A DNA stretch of 64,000 bases from positions 1,488,001 through 1,552,000 of the forward strand of contig AP026544.2 in the NCBI GenBank assembly GCA_026075535.2, given 5' to 3'. Below, piece by piece: positions 21,504 to 33,190 of this stretch. The notes beneath the pieces are model-generated. The model was not told the DNA's origin. It did not search any database and saw only the letters and a list, made by a program, of their open reading frames with translations. The position numbers and the translations under genes were made by a program. Every line of letters starts with the position of its first letter. Within the stretch, counting starts at the first letter, position 1. Origin of the DNA: Tricholoma matsutake (taxonomy: Eukaryota > Basidiomycota > Agaricomycetes > Agaricales > Tricholomataceae).

Positions 21504-24500
21504 ATGCCAGTCACCACTGTAGTCTCCCTAGGGTCTGTACTCTTAGCTACCATGAATAGACAATCTATGTGCCTGTCTATTCGGGTAGCTGAGTCAGACA
21601 ACAGGAAAGACGTCGCAATGAACGCGCTCCTTGACTCTGGAGCAGGAGGAGTCTTTATTGACTCGAACTTTGTCGAACGAGAAGGGATCAGAACATATCC
21701 CTTAGGCTGCACCATCTGGGCCACAAACATAGACGGGACCCTGAACAAGCAGGGAGATGCATGAAAGGAAGACTCCACATCAACGGAAGAGGCTACCCAA
21801 TAGAATACCTAGTTGCCGGACTAGGCAAAGAATCAGTAATCCTGGGCCTGCCATGGCTGCGGGAGATAAACCCGATCATCAATTGGAAGAAGGGAACCTT
21901 TGAGTTCCGAGATGAAGAACGACGGGCTCAAATCCAGCGGATCCTGGAAAAGACAAGAAGAGCTGAACGGGCCCTCTTGAATACCTTGAACCTTCTGAAA
22001 ATTAACGCCGGAAGGGAGGCACCTGATGACAAGATGGCACGAATTCGACACATCGTAGCCAAAACAAGAAAAAGACTCTCTGAAGAGAAGGGGAGGAGCC
22101 TTGCCCGAGCCCAATTGGCCGTGGCAAAAACAAAAGAAAGCCAAAGAACTAAATTATGCCCAGATAGCTGTCACAAAGACCAGGAGCAGCAACACCCCTA
22201 AACAAGCCAGAAGCCTTGAAGCAGCACGACGTGCTGTCGCCAAGACCCAAGAAAACCAGAAGAAGAAACAACTGGAAAAGGGCAAAAACAAAGAATGCGA
22301 CAGGGCACAACAAATTGTGCAAAAGATGAAGGAATTGCTAACCTCCACAGGGGAGGGAAGCACTGGCAAAGGGAACATGAAAATGACACTATGAAACAGG
22401 ATAAACTACCCTCGACAACAGACTACCCCGACCCACAATGATAGGACTCCAGATCATGGTACCATCAACACTGAAATACCTATGCACAGGGAGACCCTCC
22501 CTCAGGTAAAGATTGAAGAGGTACCCGATGAAGAACTACTGGCAGACACTGGCATGGAAATATGAGTGATAGAACCGACCCCTGAACGAGATGTGATTGA
22601 GGATGACTCAATACTGATTGCATACGTGCGAGGCGGACCAGCCATTGGCCTATTTGGACCAGCCATAGAACTGCCCCTGACGGAAGAACATCGAGAGCCA
22701 ACACACAAATACATCCAGAAGACGAACACCATCGGCAGACTTGTGAAAGGCAAGGGCTCCCCACGATACCTACTCAACTCCGACATATGGATCAGAGCAA
22801 AGACATCCATATCTCAACAACTGGCACATGAGCAAGAGGAGGGAAAGGAGACTAGCCAACAGACCCTGGATGACTTGCTGCCACCAGAATACCAGAAATA
22901 CAGACAGGTATTTGAAAAGGCTGCATCTGAACGATTCCCGGAATCAAGACCGTGGGATCATGCAATTGACTTGAAGGAAGGCTTTGTACCAAAAGATTGC
23001 AAAGTCTACCCATTGACACCGAAAGAACAAGAGAAACTCAATGAGTTTCTCGACAAAAACCTGGAGAAAGGATACATCCAACTGTCAAAATCACCCATGG
23101 CATCCCCATTCTTCTTCATGTTGAAGAAGGACTCCGACGCTCTACAACCTTGCCAAGACTATCACTATCTGAATGAAGGAACAATCTGGAACAACTACCC
23201 CCTGCCACTGATCGGAGACCTCTTGGACAAGCTGAAGGGAGCGAGATTTTTCACAAAACTTGATATTCGATGGGGATATCATAATGTACAGATAAAGAAA
23301 GGAGATGAGTGGAAGGCAGCATTCAAAACTAACCGAGGGCTATTCGAGCCAATGGTGATGTTCTTTGGGCTGTGCAACTCACCAGCAACATTCCAGGCCA
23401 TGATGAATGATCTCTTCTGAGATATGCTAGATGAAGGATGGCTCATCATCTATATGGACAACATCCTGATCTTCTCAAAGATGGAAGAAGAACACCGGAT
23501 AAGGACTGAAAGGGTCCTCGAACAACTATGACAATGCAATCTCTACCTGAAAATAGAGAAATGCAAATTCAACATACAGGAAGTCGACTTCTTGGGCATG
23601 ATCATCAGGCCCAACAAACTTGCAATGGACAACACAAAGCTGGCTGGGATCAAGGACTGGCCCATGCCAAGGACAGTGAAGGATGTAAGATCCTTCCTAG
23701 GATTTGGGAACTTCTATTGAAGATTCATCGGACACTTTGCGGATCTGGCCAGACTGCTGAACGATTTGACGAAGAAGAACCAGAAATTTGAATGGACAAA
23801 CGACTGCCAGCAATGGTTCGATGCACTAAAAAGGAAATTCAACGAAGCCCCAGTACTGCTGATGCCAGATGCAATGAAACCATTTGTGGTGGAATCTGAT
23901 GCCTCAAAAGCAGTACTCAGACAACAGGACACCAATGGAGACTGGCACCCATGCGGCTATATCTCGCATTCTTTCAACGAAGCTGAAAGAAATTATGAGA
24001 TATATGACAGGGAACTACTGGGAGTGATCCGAGCACTAGAGACATGGAGACACTACCTACAGGGGACACCATTCCCTGTGATGGTACTATCCAATCACAA
24101 GAACCTGACATATTTCCATCAGGCCCAGAAACTGAACCGACGACAGGCTAGATGGAGCATCTACATGTCACAATTCGACCTGAAGCTACAACACGTACCG
24201 GGATCACAGATGGTGCAATCTGATGCCCTATCGAGGAGAGCAGATCACATAGCTGAAGAAGACACTGATAATGAGGACAAGACCATCCTCGCTGATGAAC
24301 TGTTCATCAAAATGATCAACACCGAGCTCCAGGGAGCCCTGGTCTCAGCAATAATGAAGGACGACCTTGTAAATGACACTTTACGAGCCCTGAAAAACAA
24401 CAGAACTCCCCCAATCAAGTCTGCATTGGAGGACTGGAAATTCGAAGACGGCCTGCTCTTTTTCAAAGACAGATGCTACGTGCCACAGGACAAAACCCTC

Positions 24501-25766
24501 CACTGAGCAATCATACGAAAATACCATGATAGCATCATGACAGGACACCCTGGACAATGGCAGACGATCGAACTGATCCGACAAGACTACTGGTGGCCAG
24601 GAATGGCCAACTTCATCAAGAAGTATGTCGAAGGCTGCACAAAGTGCCAGCAAATGAAAGTGAATACACACCCGACGACCCCACTGCCGACACTGATATC
24701 ATCTGACGCCAGCAGACCATTTGAGCTGGTAACAACAGATTTTATCATGGACTTGCCCATGATAAATGGATTTGACTCAATCATGGTCATGGTAGACCAT
24801 GGTCTTACGAAGGGGGTAATTTTTATCCCTTGTGCAAAGACGATCGATGCACTTGGCGCCGCAGACCTTTACCTGTGCCATGTATACACAAGATTTGGAC
24901 TCCCTGGGAGGATCATCTCAGACAGAGACCCTCAATTTGCATCCAAACTCTTCTGAGAACTCGGACAACTGCTGGGGATCAAGCTATCCATGAGCACTGC
25001 TTATCACCCCCAGACCGATGGAGAAACGGAGCGAGTAAACCAAGAACTAGAAGTTTACCTCCACATGTTCTGTTCGAACAAACCTGAAGATTGGGAACAT
25101 TATCTCCCAACAGCAGAATTCACGCACAACCAGAAGATGCACTCCACAGTAAAACATTCACCATTTTACTTGATGATGGGATATCAACCACGTGCTATCC
25201 CCACCCCTTATGAAAAGACAAATGTGCCAGCCGCTGAACGGAGAATCCAGGAACTTCTCGCTGTGAGAAGGGAAGCTCTTGCCGCACACGAACTAGCCAG
25301 ACAGGCTATGGCTGCCCGAATGAAAGGGTGATACAAACCATTCAAGGTTGGAGAACAAGTATGGCTTGACTCCAAGAACCTGAAGATGGGCTACCCAACG
25401 AGAAAATTGGTGCCAAAATGAGAAGGGCCCTTCTTGATTGAAGACGCCCTGTCCAGAACAACATACCGACTGAAACTGCCGCCGAGATGGAAGATCCACC
25501 CGGTATTCCATGCGGCCTTACTCACGTGATACCACAAGAATGACACTCATGGACAGAACTTCCTGACTCCACCACCCGACCTCGTGGAAGGAGAAAATGA
25601 ATACGAAGTGGAAGCAATCATCGCACACAAGAAGCACGGCAAGACACACCGTTACCTCATGAAATGGGTTGACTACCCGACCTCCGAAAACACATGGGAA
25701 CCCGAATCGAACTTAAAACATGCCCCCGAGATCCTGACAGCATATAAGAAGAGGTACCACCTCTAA
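21504..25766 (+). pseudogene. pol: gypsy-2 pol (protease, RT, RNase H, integrase, chromodomain)
   Basis: Starts MPVTTVVSLGSVLL in the -1 frame relative to gag. Protease: ALLDSGAGGVFIDS near 21630. A Lys/Ala-rich linker with repeated AVAKTQE-like words covers 21950-22350. RT: 22870-23510, with IIYMDN at 23445-23462 in place of YxDD. RNase H: VVESDASKAVL near 23890. Integrase: YHDSIMTGHPGQW zinc-finger start, catalytic region with TTDFIMDLPM and STAYHPQTDGETERVNQEL. Chromodomain: NEYEVEAIIAHKKHGK and KWVDYPTSENTWEPE near 25600-25740. Frameshifts at about 21760 and 22140; TGA codons at 22392, 22563, 23418, 23529, 23718, 24504, 24954, 25329, 25419 and 25527. Four of these align with Arg in gypsy-1 pol. 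Confidence 0.85.
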
Positions 25767-25812
25767 CGAGAACCCAAGACCCCCCTTCCTTTCTGCTACA
25801 ACACTCCCCAAT

Positions 25813-26491
25813 ATGCCTGCCGAACGACGATTCACCCGAGACTACCTATGAAACCAATTGAATGCTGATGCCCTTCGTGTTCACCTCGCCCACGATCCAC
25901 CAAGATACCATCTGGCCAGGATGTGCTTCTACTATGCTAGCACTATCGAGCAGATGGAACAAAATCTAGAAGAAGCAATGAATGATGCAGCTGCCCTGGG
26001 GATCAAACAGACGATCCAGGAGATGATTGCACCATGATCGGCACAGACAACCACCAACCTTGCCCTCGCCATTCAGTGAGCAGAGCAACAGAGACAAATG
26101 ACAAGCTCCCTCTGGAGACTCTTCCCATTCTATGAAGAACCCAAAGATCGTGCCTAGGGCACCTGAAGTAATTGATCTGACCACCCCCGAACCCGAACTG
26201 AAAACCACCCAACCGCCTTGGTCCCCCCCACACATGAGACATGCCAGATGTTTCATCTGCCAAGAGATAGGCCATTTCAGACTGATTTGCCCATGATATA
26301 TTTGCAAGTATTGCAAACAGTGAGGCCCTGGACACTATAGGATGAACTGCCTGGAGAAACCTCGGAAAGATCGAGAGACCAATCAAAGAGAAACCAAACA
26401 CAGACAGCGGCTCTTCTTTAACTCCGGATACAATGATTTTGATGACGATGTGATGGGAAACATGACAGGGGAGCCATATGGAAGGATTTAA
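25813..26491 (+). pseudogene. gypsy-2 extra ORF with two zinc knuckles
   Basis: Begins MPAERRFTRDYL 47 bases after the pol stop. The first half is helical (ARMCFYYASTIEQMEQNLEE). After a frameshift near 26145 the protein continues PRAPEVIDLTTPEPEL and then two CCHC-type knuckles, CFICQEIGHFRLIC and CKYCKQ-x-GPGHYRMNC, ending at TAA 26489. In-frame TGA codons at 25849, 26035, 26077, 26294 and 26321; the last two lie between and inside the knuckles where Arg is typical. Ordinary gypsy elements have no such ORF after pol. A nucleic-acid-binding role is inferred from the knuckles. It could be a captured or duplicated gag-like gene. Confidence 0.6.
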
Positions 26492-26509
26492 AAGGCAGAG
26501 CTCAAGACG

Positions 26510-26899
26510 ATGGCATGACAAGACAGACCCATGCTCACAGGGATTACGATCCTCGCCATCGTCGTTGGCATGACCCTGGCTGCAGCGGCAGCCCTAACCT
26601 TTGCATTCTGACTCTATGCCATCTTCCGAACAGAACCCAAACCCCCGATTACAGACATTGAATTTGCCATCCTGCGATGCCCCCCTTTCAACGATACTAC
26701 CGACTCCTTGACACCGCTACCTAGGGCAGCATGAACCAGAAGAACCCAATCATGGTCTGAGTTCGGACATGAATTATTCCTCCATCGTACCCCTCGACCC
26801 CAACCTACCCACATAACCAGACCACACCCAATCAGACCACAAAGGAGAGACGAAGATTTAGGTCGAAGTGTGGAACTTTTGACCATAGCGGGGGGGTAA
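26510..26899 (+). pseudogene. gypsy-2 extra ORF with one transmembrane segment
   Basis: Starts ATG 26510 and stops at TAA 26897, directly against the 3' LTR, about 129 codons. A hydrophobic run (LTGITILAIVVGMTLAAAAA, then LTFAF) followed by basic residues looks like a single membrane helix or signal anchor. The rest is proline- and arginine-rich (TPRPQPTHITRPHPIRPQR). TGA codons at 26516, 26609 and 26732 are the only interruptions. No homologue is recognised. It occupies the place of an envelope gene in retroviruses, but size and sequence give no support for an envelope glycoprotein. The G-run before the stop probably doubles as the polypurine tract. Confidence 0.5.
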
Positions 26900-27580
26900 T
26901 GTTACAATTTTCCTTGTAACTCATGGAACCTGATGCACCCGATGATCCCCTCCAGACAGGAGGCACCCCTTGATTCATGCCTAGGGCATGTCCTTGACAT
27001 CAGACACACACACGACGCATGCTGACTGCATGCATTCGATCCCCTTCCCGTTGAAGGCACCCTTGATGCATGGTGACTCCATGCACCTGAACCCACTCCC
27101 ACACATGCTGTGATACGACAGCCCCCTGACATGAGGTCTGTGACATCGGGCGCCTCATGCTAGGCATGAGGCTTATCTCTTATTGTTTCCTGACATGCTG
27201 CGCTGCAGCACTCTGTGACATCGGACACCTCATGCAAGGCATGAGGCCTATTGTTTCTATTCTTACTTGATATGCATCTATCCTTCCGATTGGACGATAA
27301 GGACCTCCCTCATAGTATAAGTACTGCAACTTGTAGTAGGGATGTCCTTAGTTTAGATCTAGGCAATTAACAGCCTTAACTTGCAACTCACAAACTTACT
27401 CGAAACCACTAAGCCCCTTAGTGCATGAACCTGAATGACTCTATGCAGAAGCCCTGCTAGAGTGCACTACCCATCTTACGTTGGACGCTCTGAGTAAAAC
27501 TAGTGCCAAACAACTCGTCGAGGAAGCACCTCGTCGAACGACATCGACTAGATCAAGTGGTTGAGGCTTCACCCTTAACA
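26900..27580 (+). repeat. 3' LTR of gypsy-2 (681 bases)
   Basis: Same ends as the 5' LTR. It carries a duplicated copy of the CTCATGC...GGCATGAGG palindrome region (about 27148-27170) and TATAAGTA at 27316. Preceded by the purine tract CGGGGGGGTAA (26889-26899). Confidence 0.9.
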
Positions 27581-27585
27581 CAAGA
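27581..27585. repeat. Target-site duplication of gypsy-2, right
   Basis: CAAGA, matching 19617-19621. Confidence 0.8.
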
Positions 27586-29982
27586 AGCTTTATTTGCCAG
27601 TATGAGCCAGGTACGAGAGGAAGTTATTCAGTTGTAGAACATGATGCTCATTCAATTCAGATCCCCAGATCCATTCGCCACTTTATTGATATTGAAGCTG
27701 GGGTGGACAATGGAAATAATTCGGAGAGTGAGATCAGGGAATGGGATCCCAGTTCATTACTATTCTCTGGGATGGGCTATTGCTTCTCATGGACATAAAT
27801 CCAGACAACTTCATTGATGACAGGGTCCATAGCCTTGATCAGAGTGTTTCTCTGCAGCATGTCTCATTGAGGGATCTTCCCAATCAAGAGGAGGGACTGG
27901 GAAAATTTTTAACTGGGATTTTGGAACGCTCTTGCAGTGCAGCATGATGGCGTCCTCATCCGATGATAACAACACATCAATCAGTCATACCACTACCCTC
28001 TTAGATGAAGTTGTGAGACCACCTGGGCCAGATGACTACCCATTGTGGAGGGTTCACTGCAGGGTAGGTCAACTTTGTTGGCTCTGACAAAAACTTAAGC
28101 AATCGACCAGTTAGGCATGGAACAAGAGATTGTTTTCTTTCTTCTGCAAACTGCAGCACCCCATCACCAGTTGCAATCTGTGTTTATGTGTAATTCCATT
28201 CACGGCTGGGTCTACTTAGAAATGACCATGAATGAAGACCTAGTTCAGCTTCTGCAACTTTCTCCTGGCATAGTTTGCTGCAATGTGGGAATCATCCAGG
28301 AGCAGGTTGATTTTGTAGATTGGACAAAGGTTCTCAGTCAACACGGTTCTGCTACTAATAGCAATCTGGCTGTTGGGGACTGGGTGCAGGTGCTCAAAGG
28401 GACCTACAAAGGGGATGTAGGTTATGTAGCAGCAATAGAGAACGGGGGGGCATCACTCTTCTCTTAGTTCCTCACCTGCCTGCCCCCTGCCATCTTTCCT
28501 CCTCTCTCTGGAAGAGAAAGTGTTTGTGTTTGACCACCCCTCCAGAACCTAATTTATTTGAACCACTAGCTGCCAAGCACAATTTTGGTATTGACCCCAT
28601 ATGGCAGGCACCCTATGTTTACCACTTCAATGGATACACATTTGAATACAGGCTTATCCTCAAGGCTTTTGACCTCTGGTCAGTCTCATCTACTTCTGTC
28701 CACATTCCTACACAGCTGCTCTTTCTTTATCGGTCCACTGACCTTGCCACTTCTACATTTCCCTGACCCTTGGAATGGAATTTTGCAGAAGGTGAGGTGG
28801 TTTGTGTCTGTCCCTCACATCAGAAATGCCTCATCAAAGCTGTTGGAGATAGTTTTGCAGAAGTAGATTTTCAGATGCAAGAGGGTATAGTGCGCATTCC
28901 TTTGTCCAATTTACTCAAGTTTTTTCATCCCAGTGAATTTGTTGAAGTCATGGGTGGGCCATTCCAAGGACAGAGTGGATGGGTTGAAGGTGGTTGGGAT
29001 GACATCATCCATGTAGCCATGGAAAATAGATCGGATGATGCTACTGAGGTTTGCGATGTCAAAGTTGGCCCATTTTTTAACAGTTGGCACTTGAACTAAT
29101 GCTGGCTTTCAGAGCATCAAAGTTCACGTCAATTGCTTGAAAGCCACTACTGTGCCTTTCTTACACACACAGTCATCCTCTGGCTGAGAAAAATGACTCT
29201 GGAATGACCCTATTCCCTGGATCGGGACAACCATACTTGTATCAAAGCCAGGACATGCAATGAAGAGCTATCAAGGAATCATCAAAACTGTCCTTTGCAA
29301 GCAACTGACAAAAAGTGGTCTCCATCTTGTAGTGTAGCTCGCACATTTAGATCCCTCCTGCCCATATAAAACAGTGGTCCTCAATTATGACGATGTTGTA
29401 GAAGCCCAGTATGTGTATTTGAGGTATCTCCCATACATCCCTTCTGAATATATGACTGTTATAGGTTCAGATGTAAGCTATTTGACTTCATGAAGCCGCA
29501 AAGCAAGCTCTTCATTCCTCTTGATTGAGATCACACAGAAACCCAAATACTTCAATGCTCTGCTCCCTCAAGCTTGGGCAATATAACTCCCATGCCTGAT
29601 TGGTCTTCTTCATCGATGCCTGCTTGGAATCCTTCATCCTGGACTCCCATGCCTACTCCATCAACCCCTTCCTGGAATTCCCTGGCATCATTGAGGACTA
29701 GCCTTGACCCAACTCCTGCAACAGCCATTTCAAGTTCTAGCATCCATCCAGCCTTGCCACAACACCCACTTTTAGACTTGCAACTACTTGGTGTCCAGCT
29801 AAAAGTAATAACTAACAGTGGGGGTTTTGAGAACAAAGAGACTGCTGTAACTCTTGAATTGGTGGCCAGATGACTAATTATTTGACATACAAGCTACAAG
29901 ACATCACAATCGGTAGATCCAGCATGGGTTTCCCCAAAGAATCCCCAGCCAGCCCACGACAATGGATTACTTGTTGTCATCA

Positions 29983-29990
29983 AAGGTGAA
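29983..29990. repeat. Target-site duplication (8 bp), left
   Basis: AAGGTGAA, repeated at 31611-31618 on the far side of the 29991-31610 element. Confidence 0.85.
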
Positions 29991-31610
29991 TAGTGTTTCA
30001 AGGTCCAGTCCATAGGACCAGAAAAGACCATAGGACCGAACTGGACCGAACCTCGGTCCAGTCTTTTTTTCGGTTGTGGTTGCCCACATTTGGGGTCAGC
30101 CCAGTTGCTGGTTGCCTCATTTTAGAAATCTTTGAAAACAGTTCGAAGACCAGTTGCAATCGGTTGCAACCGGTCTTCTACCCATATAATACTTCAGAAC
30201 TAATAGTACATACATTACATGTAAAAAAACTAATATTATTACAAAAGTTACTACATAACTATCTGGAAACTACTTGTAACAGATAATGGAACAAGGCCAT
30301 GGAAATAAGCACTGGTGAAACAAGTGCTTATATACCTGTGGCTGCACATGGACCATTTGGTCATGCTTGTGCTGCAGAAAAATTAAGTGGCACTACCATT
30401 TAGACATTTCCCATGATACTGCAATCACGCCACAACTTCAGTTCTTTCCACAACCATGCTGAGAACGACCACCACAAGCCCATGAACAATGAATGAACAT
30501 GGCGAAAGTGGCCCAAACGATGCTAGTTTGTCATTTGGGCCGTAGGGTGTCTTTTTCTTTCTTTATTACTTCTACTAACTAATAGTTATTTATTCTTTTT
30601 AGGTTCCTATCTTTTGCTGCCCACCACCAATGACACCACCCCCTATGCTGCGCCTGCAAGCCTCTGCTTGCAGGGTGGCAATGGGTTGTGTTTCTAACCA
30701 TGGCTGATGCCACATCACAACACCACCAACAGGGATGACGCCAGCAGGAGTGATGCCAATGGGAATGACACCGCCAATGCCAACAGGGACCCTCCAGTGA
30801 CACCCACCCCGCCTAGCTCAGAGCCTTGCCACCACGAATGAACAAATGCAAAGCACTCAAACCCCAGGTGCATTCTTCTGTATTGTTGAATTCTTTTTTT
30901 TACTAACAACTTGATTTCGTTTTAGATTTGACAACACCCCCTCGCCCTCCATCACCCCTGTGAGCTGCCACCTGCCCTACACCACTGCTGTGAGCCTCTG
31001 CTCACAGGGTGGTTCTGTTCCCGGACCACGATGGGTGCCACATTGCTTAGCACCACCATCCCATCTGCAAGCCACTGCTCATAGGGGGAAATGGAGGTGC
31101 TGATGACAACCCAGCCCCTGTGGGATAACAAATGACCCAAACAACAGGGAGAACACAACAAATGAGGACAAAAATGGAGAGGACAGTGACAAAAACAGGG
31201 AGGGGATGACACATGATGACGCAGGGACAGCAATGCAAGGGCGACAAATGACAGCAGGGACAGCAATGCGAGGAACAACATACAACAACATGGGGCTGAC
31301 AACAAGGAATATCGGGGGGATAACATATGATGCCCACTCTCGCAACAATCGTGAGATGGGTGTCGTTTCTTTTTCTTTCTTTTTTTCTTTGGTCTTTTTC
31401 TTTATTCTTTCTATTAGCAACTCCACCGCTGCAAGCACCTGCTCGCAGGGTGATGTAATTTGTTTTGTAATAAAATTTAATTAGACTGTAAAAATAGTAG
31501 AAAAAACCAGTCGAAACCAGTCTTTTGGGGCAACGGTTTGGACTGGTTGTGGTCCATGGTTGCCCTCTTGGGGATCGAAAAACCGGACTGAACTGGACCT
31601 TAAAACACTA
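29991..31610. mobile_element. hAT-type non-autonomous element, 1.6 kb
   Basis: Ends are TAGTGTTTCAAGGTCCAGTC and the complement of CTGGACCTTAAAACACTA, with exact 8-bp duplications AAGGTGAA, the length typical of hAT. Removing it restores continuity of the SPT5-like gene (VVIKG then HCGKYVWQIHH). Inside there is no transposase. There are a GGCCCAAAC...TTTGGGCC palindrome (about 30510-30542), pyrimidine-rich intron-like tracts, and hairpins at 30654-30673 and 30988-31007 plus two weaker ones. Confidence 0.85.
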
Positions 31611-31618
31611 AAGGTGAA
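31611..31618. repeat. Target-site duplication (8 bp), right
   Basis: AAGGTGAA, matching 29983-29990. Confidence 0.85.
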
Positions 31619-31852
31619 CATTGTGGCAAATATGTGTGGCAAATTCACCACAGGTATGATCAAGGAACCACAATCATTATCTTGGGCATTGTGAAGAGGA
31701 CGGAGAATGCTGCTGACAGCCTCACAGGAGAATGGCTGGAGCTTGGTGAGGATCATCTCTGCAAAGGTATTGAGACAAATGATGATAAAAAGCGCAACAA
31801 ACATCTAATGACTACCCTTCATGAGCAGGCCAGCAAAATCCATGCAAAATAG

Positions 31853-33100
31853 ATTCAATTTCATTTATAATGTATATAATTCCTATAAATATATTTGAAT
31901 ATCGGTAAACCAGCTCTCAAGCTGGAGTGGTTGGTAAGGTTTGGTTTTGACTTGTCACAAGCTGATAGCAGCTACAGGTTGGAGCCAAAGCTGCGGCAAC
32001 ACTATCTACCATAAGGTATGTCGGTCTTCGTGTTTTCTTAATACCGCACACTTAATTTTTGGATGACAAGTTCACTGAAATGGCAAGGAGTCGGATCAAG
32101 CAAATTTATTCAGTATCTCTCACCACCAGTTTAGTATCTCATACTGTCTATGTGCTTCGTCTTTGTCGCTTCTCTTGCATGCAATCAGGCATCGGCTCCT
32201 CTCCTGCATCCTCTCGCTCTCTTCCCCATTTACTCAATTGGAAATTGAAGTTGAAGACTGGGCCACTGTGATGGCCGCCCTCTAGGTGGATCCTAATAGA
32301 AATATTGCCCTCAAAGCCATTTCAAGCCTAAGAAAGTAAGCAAATAGAGCTTACTCACTATTTCTTCTGATTTGGGAAAGAAATCAATAGCTATCTTGCT
32401 TCTGCTGCTGTTGGCAACTGGATCCACCTGTACACTGGAGTTTGCATACTTGACATCGCCTATGTTGAATCATCAACCTAAACCATCTCTGCAGCTATAC
32501 AGGAACTCACTTTGTTTGTTAAATTCTTTGCTATCATCAAAATCTGAAAAGTGAACACCCCAATACTGATTTTCTGGCCCACAATCTGACTGTTTGTCAT
32601 GTGGTTCTGTGTCAGGTTCAGTCACACTTTCTCCACCATTAATCTTGCCTTCACTTATGTTGTCAATGCCATACACAATGTGGTTGTGAATGGTACCAGC
32701 GGTGAGATTATGAGAGGAAGGGAAGCTCAGATCATCATGGTGGATTGTGGGTTTAAATTTCTCACTCACTGTCCAAAGATTTATAACATTTCTGCTATCA
32801 GTTGTGCTTCATATGTTACCTGACATTTGATGCAAGATCCAGTCAATGCTAGGCAACAGTAGCTTGCCCTGTACCTCTATGTTAAGTTCCTTCCGCTGAA
32901 TGTGTTAATTTATGATAGGGTGGGGTAAATTTATCAAGACAACGTCTTACTTGAAGCTCTCAATTTTGCAACTCTTCCATTTCGCTGGCATCCCCTAGCA
33001 ACATCCCAAGATCCAGTTCTAGAATGGTGTGTGGTTGCCATTCCTCTCCATTTTAAGCTAAACTCAACCCTGATGGTATTGATTTTGTGGACCTTTCCTT
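31853..33100. other. No gene recognised
   Basis: Only short frames. A minus-strand frame at 32473-32769 encodes an acidic stretch (YWGVHFSDFDDSKEFNKQSE) that could be an exon remnant, but nothing supports it. Confidence 0.3.
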
Positions 33101-33190
33101 ATGAACATTGGGCCTTTCCTGGATGCAGAGCATCCTTTCCTTGGGTATATAAGGACAGGAAATATTGTATCTCTTCCTCAACCCACTGTC

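Larger units (their letters stand above)
19622..27580 (+). mobile_element. Ty3/gypsy chromodomain retrotransposon (gypsy-2), decayed
   Basis: Two LTRs (19622-20276 and 26900-27580, TG...CA ends) in direct orientation, a 5-base duplication CAAGA, a gag frame, a complete pol order (protease, reverse transcriptase, RNase H, integrase, chromodomain) and two more ORFs between pol and the 3' LTR. About twenty in-frame TGA codons, a few frameshifts and clear LTR divergence show it is old and inactive. Its target flank on the right is the start of the SPT5-like gene. Confidence 0.9.
27586..31852 (+). pseudogene. SPT5-like KOW-domain protein gene, interrupted
   Basis: Pieces in order: an N-terminal part with IPRSIRHFIDIEAGVDNGNN; DDYPLWRVHC, then an intron (about 28060-28098) and IDQLGMEQEIVFFLLQTAAP, a region like the NGN domain; a KOW motif at about 28375-28440 (VGDWVQVLKGTYKGDVGYV); a second at about 28930-29010 (FVEVMGGPFQGQSGWVEGGW); a C-terminal part (LLGVQLKVITNSGGFENKE and VSPKNPQPAHDNGLLVVIKG); and, after a hAT-type insertion, VWQIHHRYDQGTTIIILGIV and KRTENAADSLTGEWLEL to a stop at 31852. 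Frame breaks are many. SPT5 binds RNA polymerase II, but this short, repetitive Agaricomycete branch has no proven role. gypsy-2 sits at its 5' edge. Confidence 0.6.

Noticed and set aside
26510..26899. Envelope-type glycoprotein for the last ORF of gypsy-2
   Set aside because: Only one hydrophobic segment, no cysteine pattern, no cleavage site and too short; a membrane anchor is all that can be supported.
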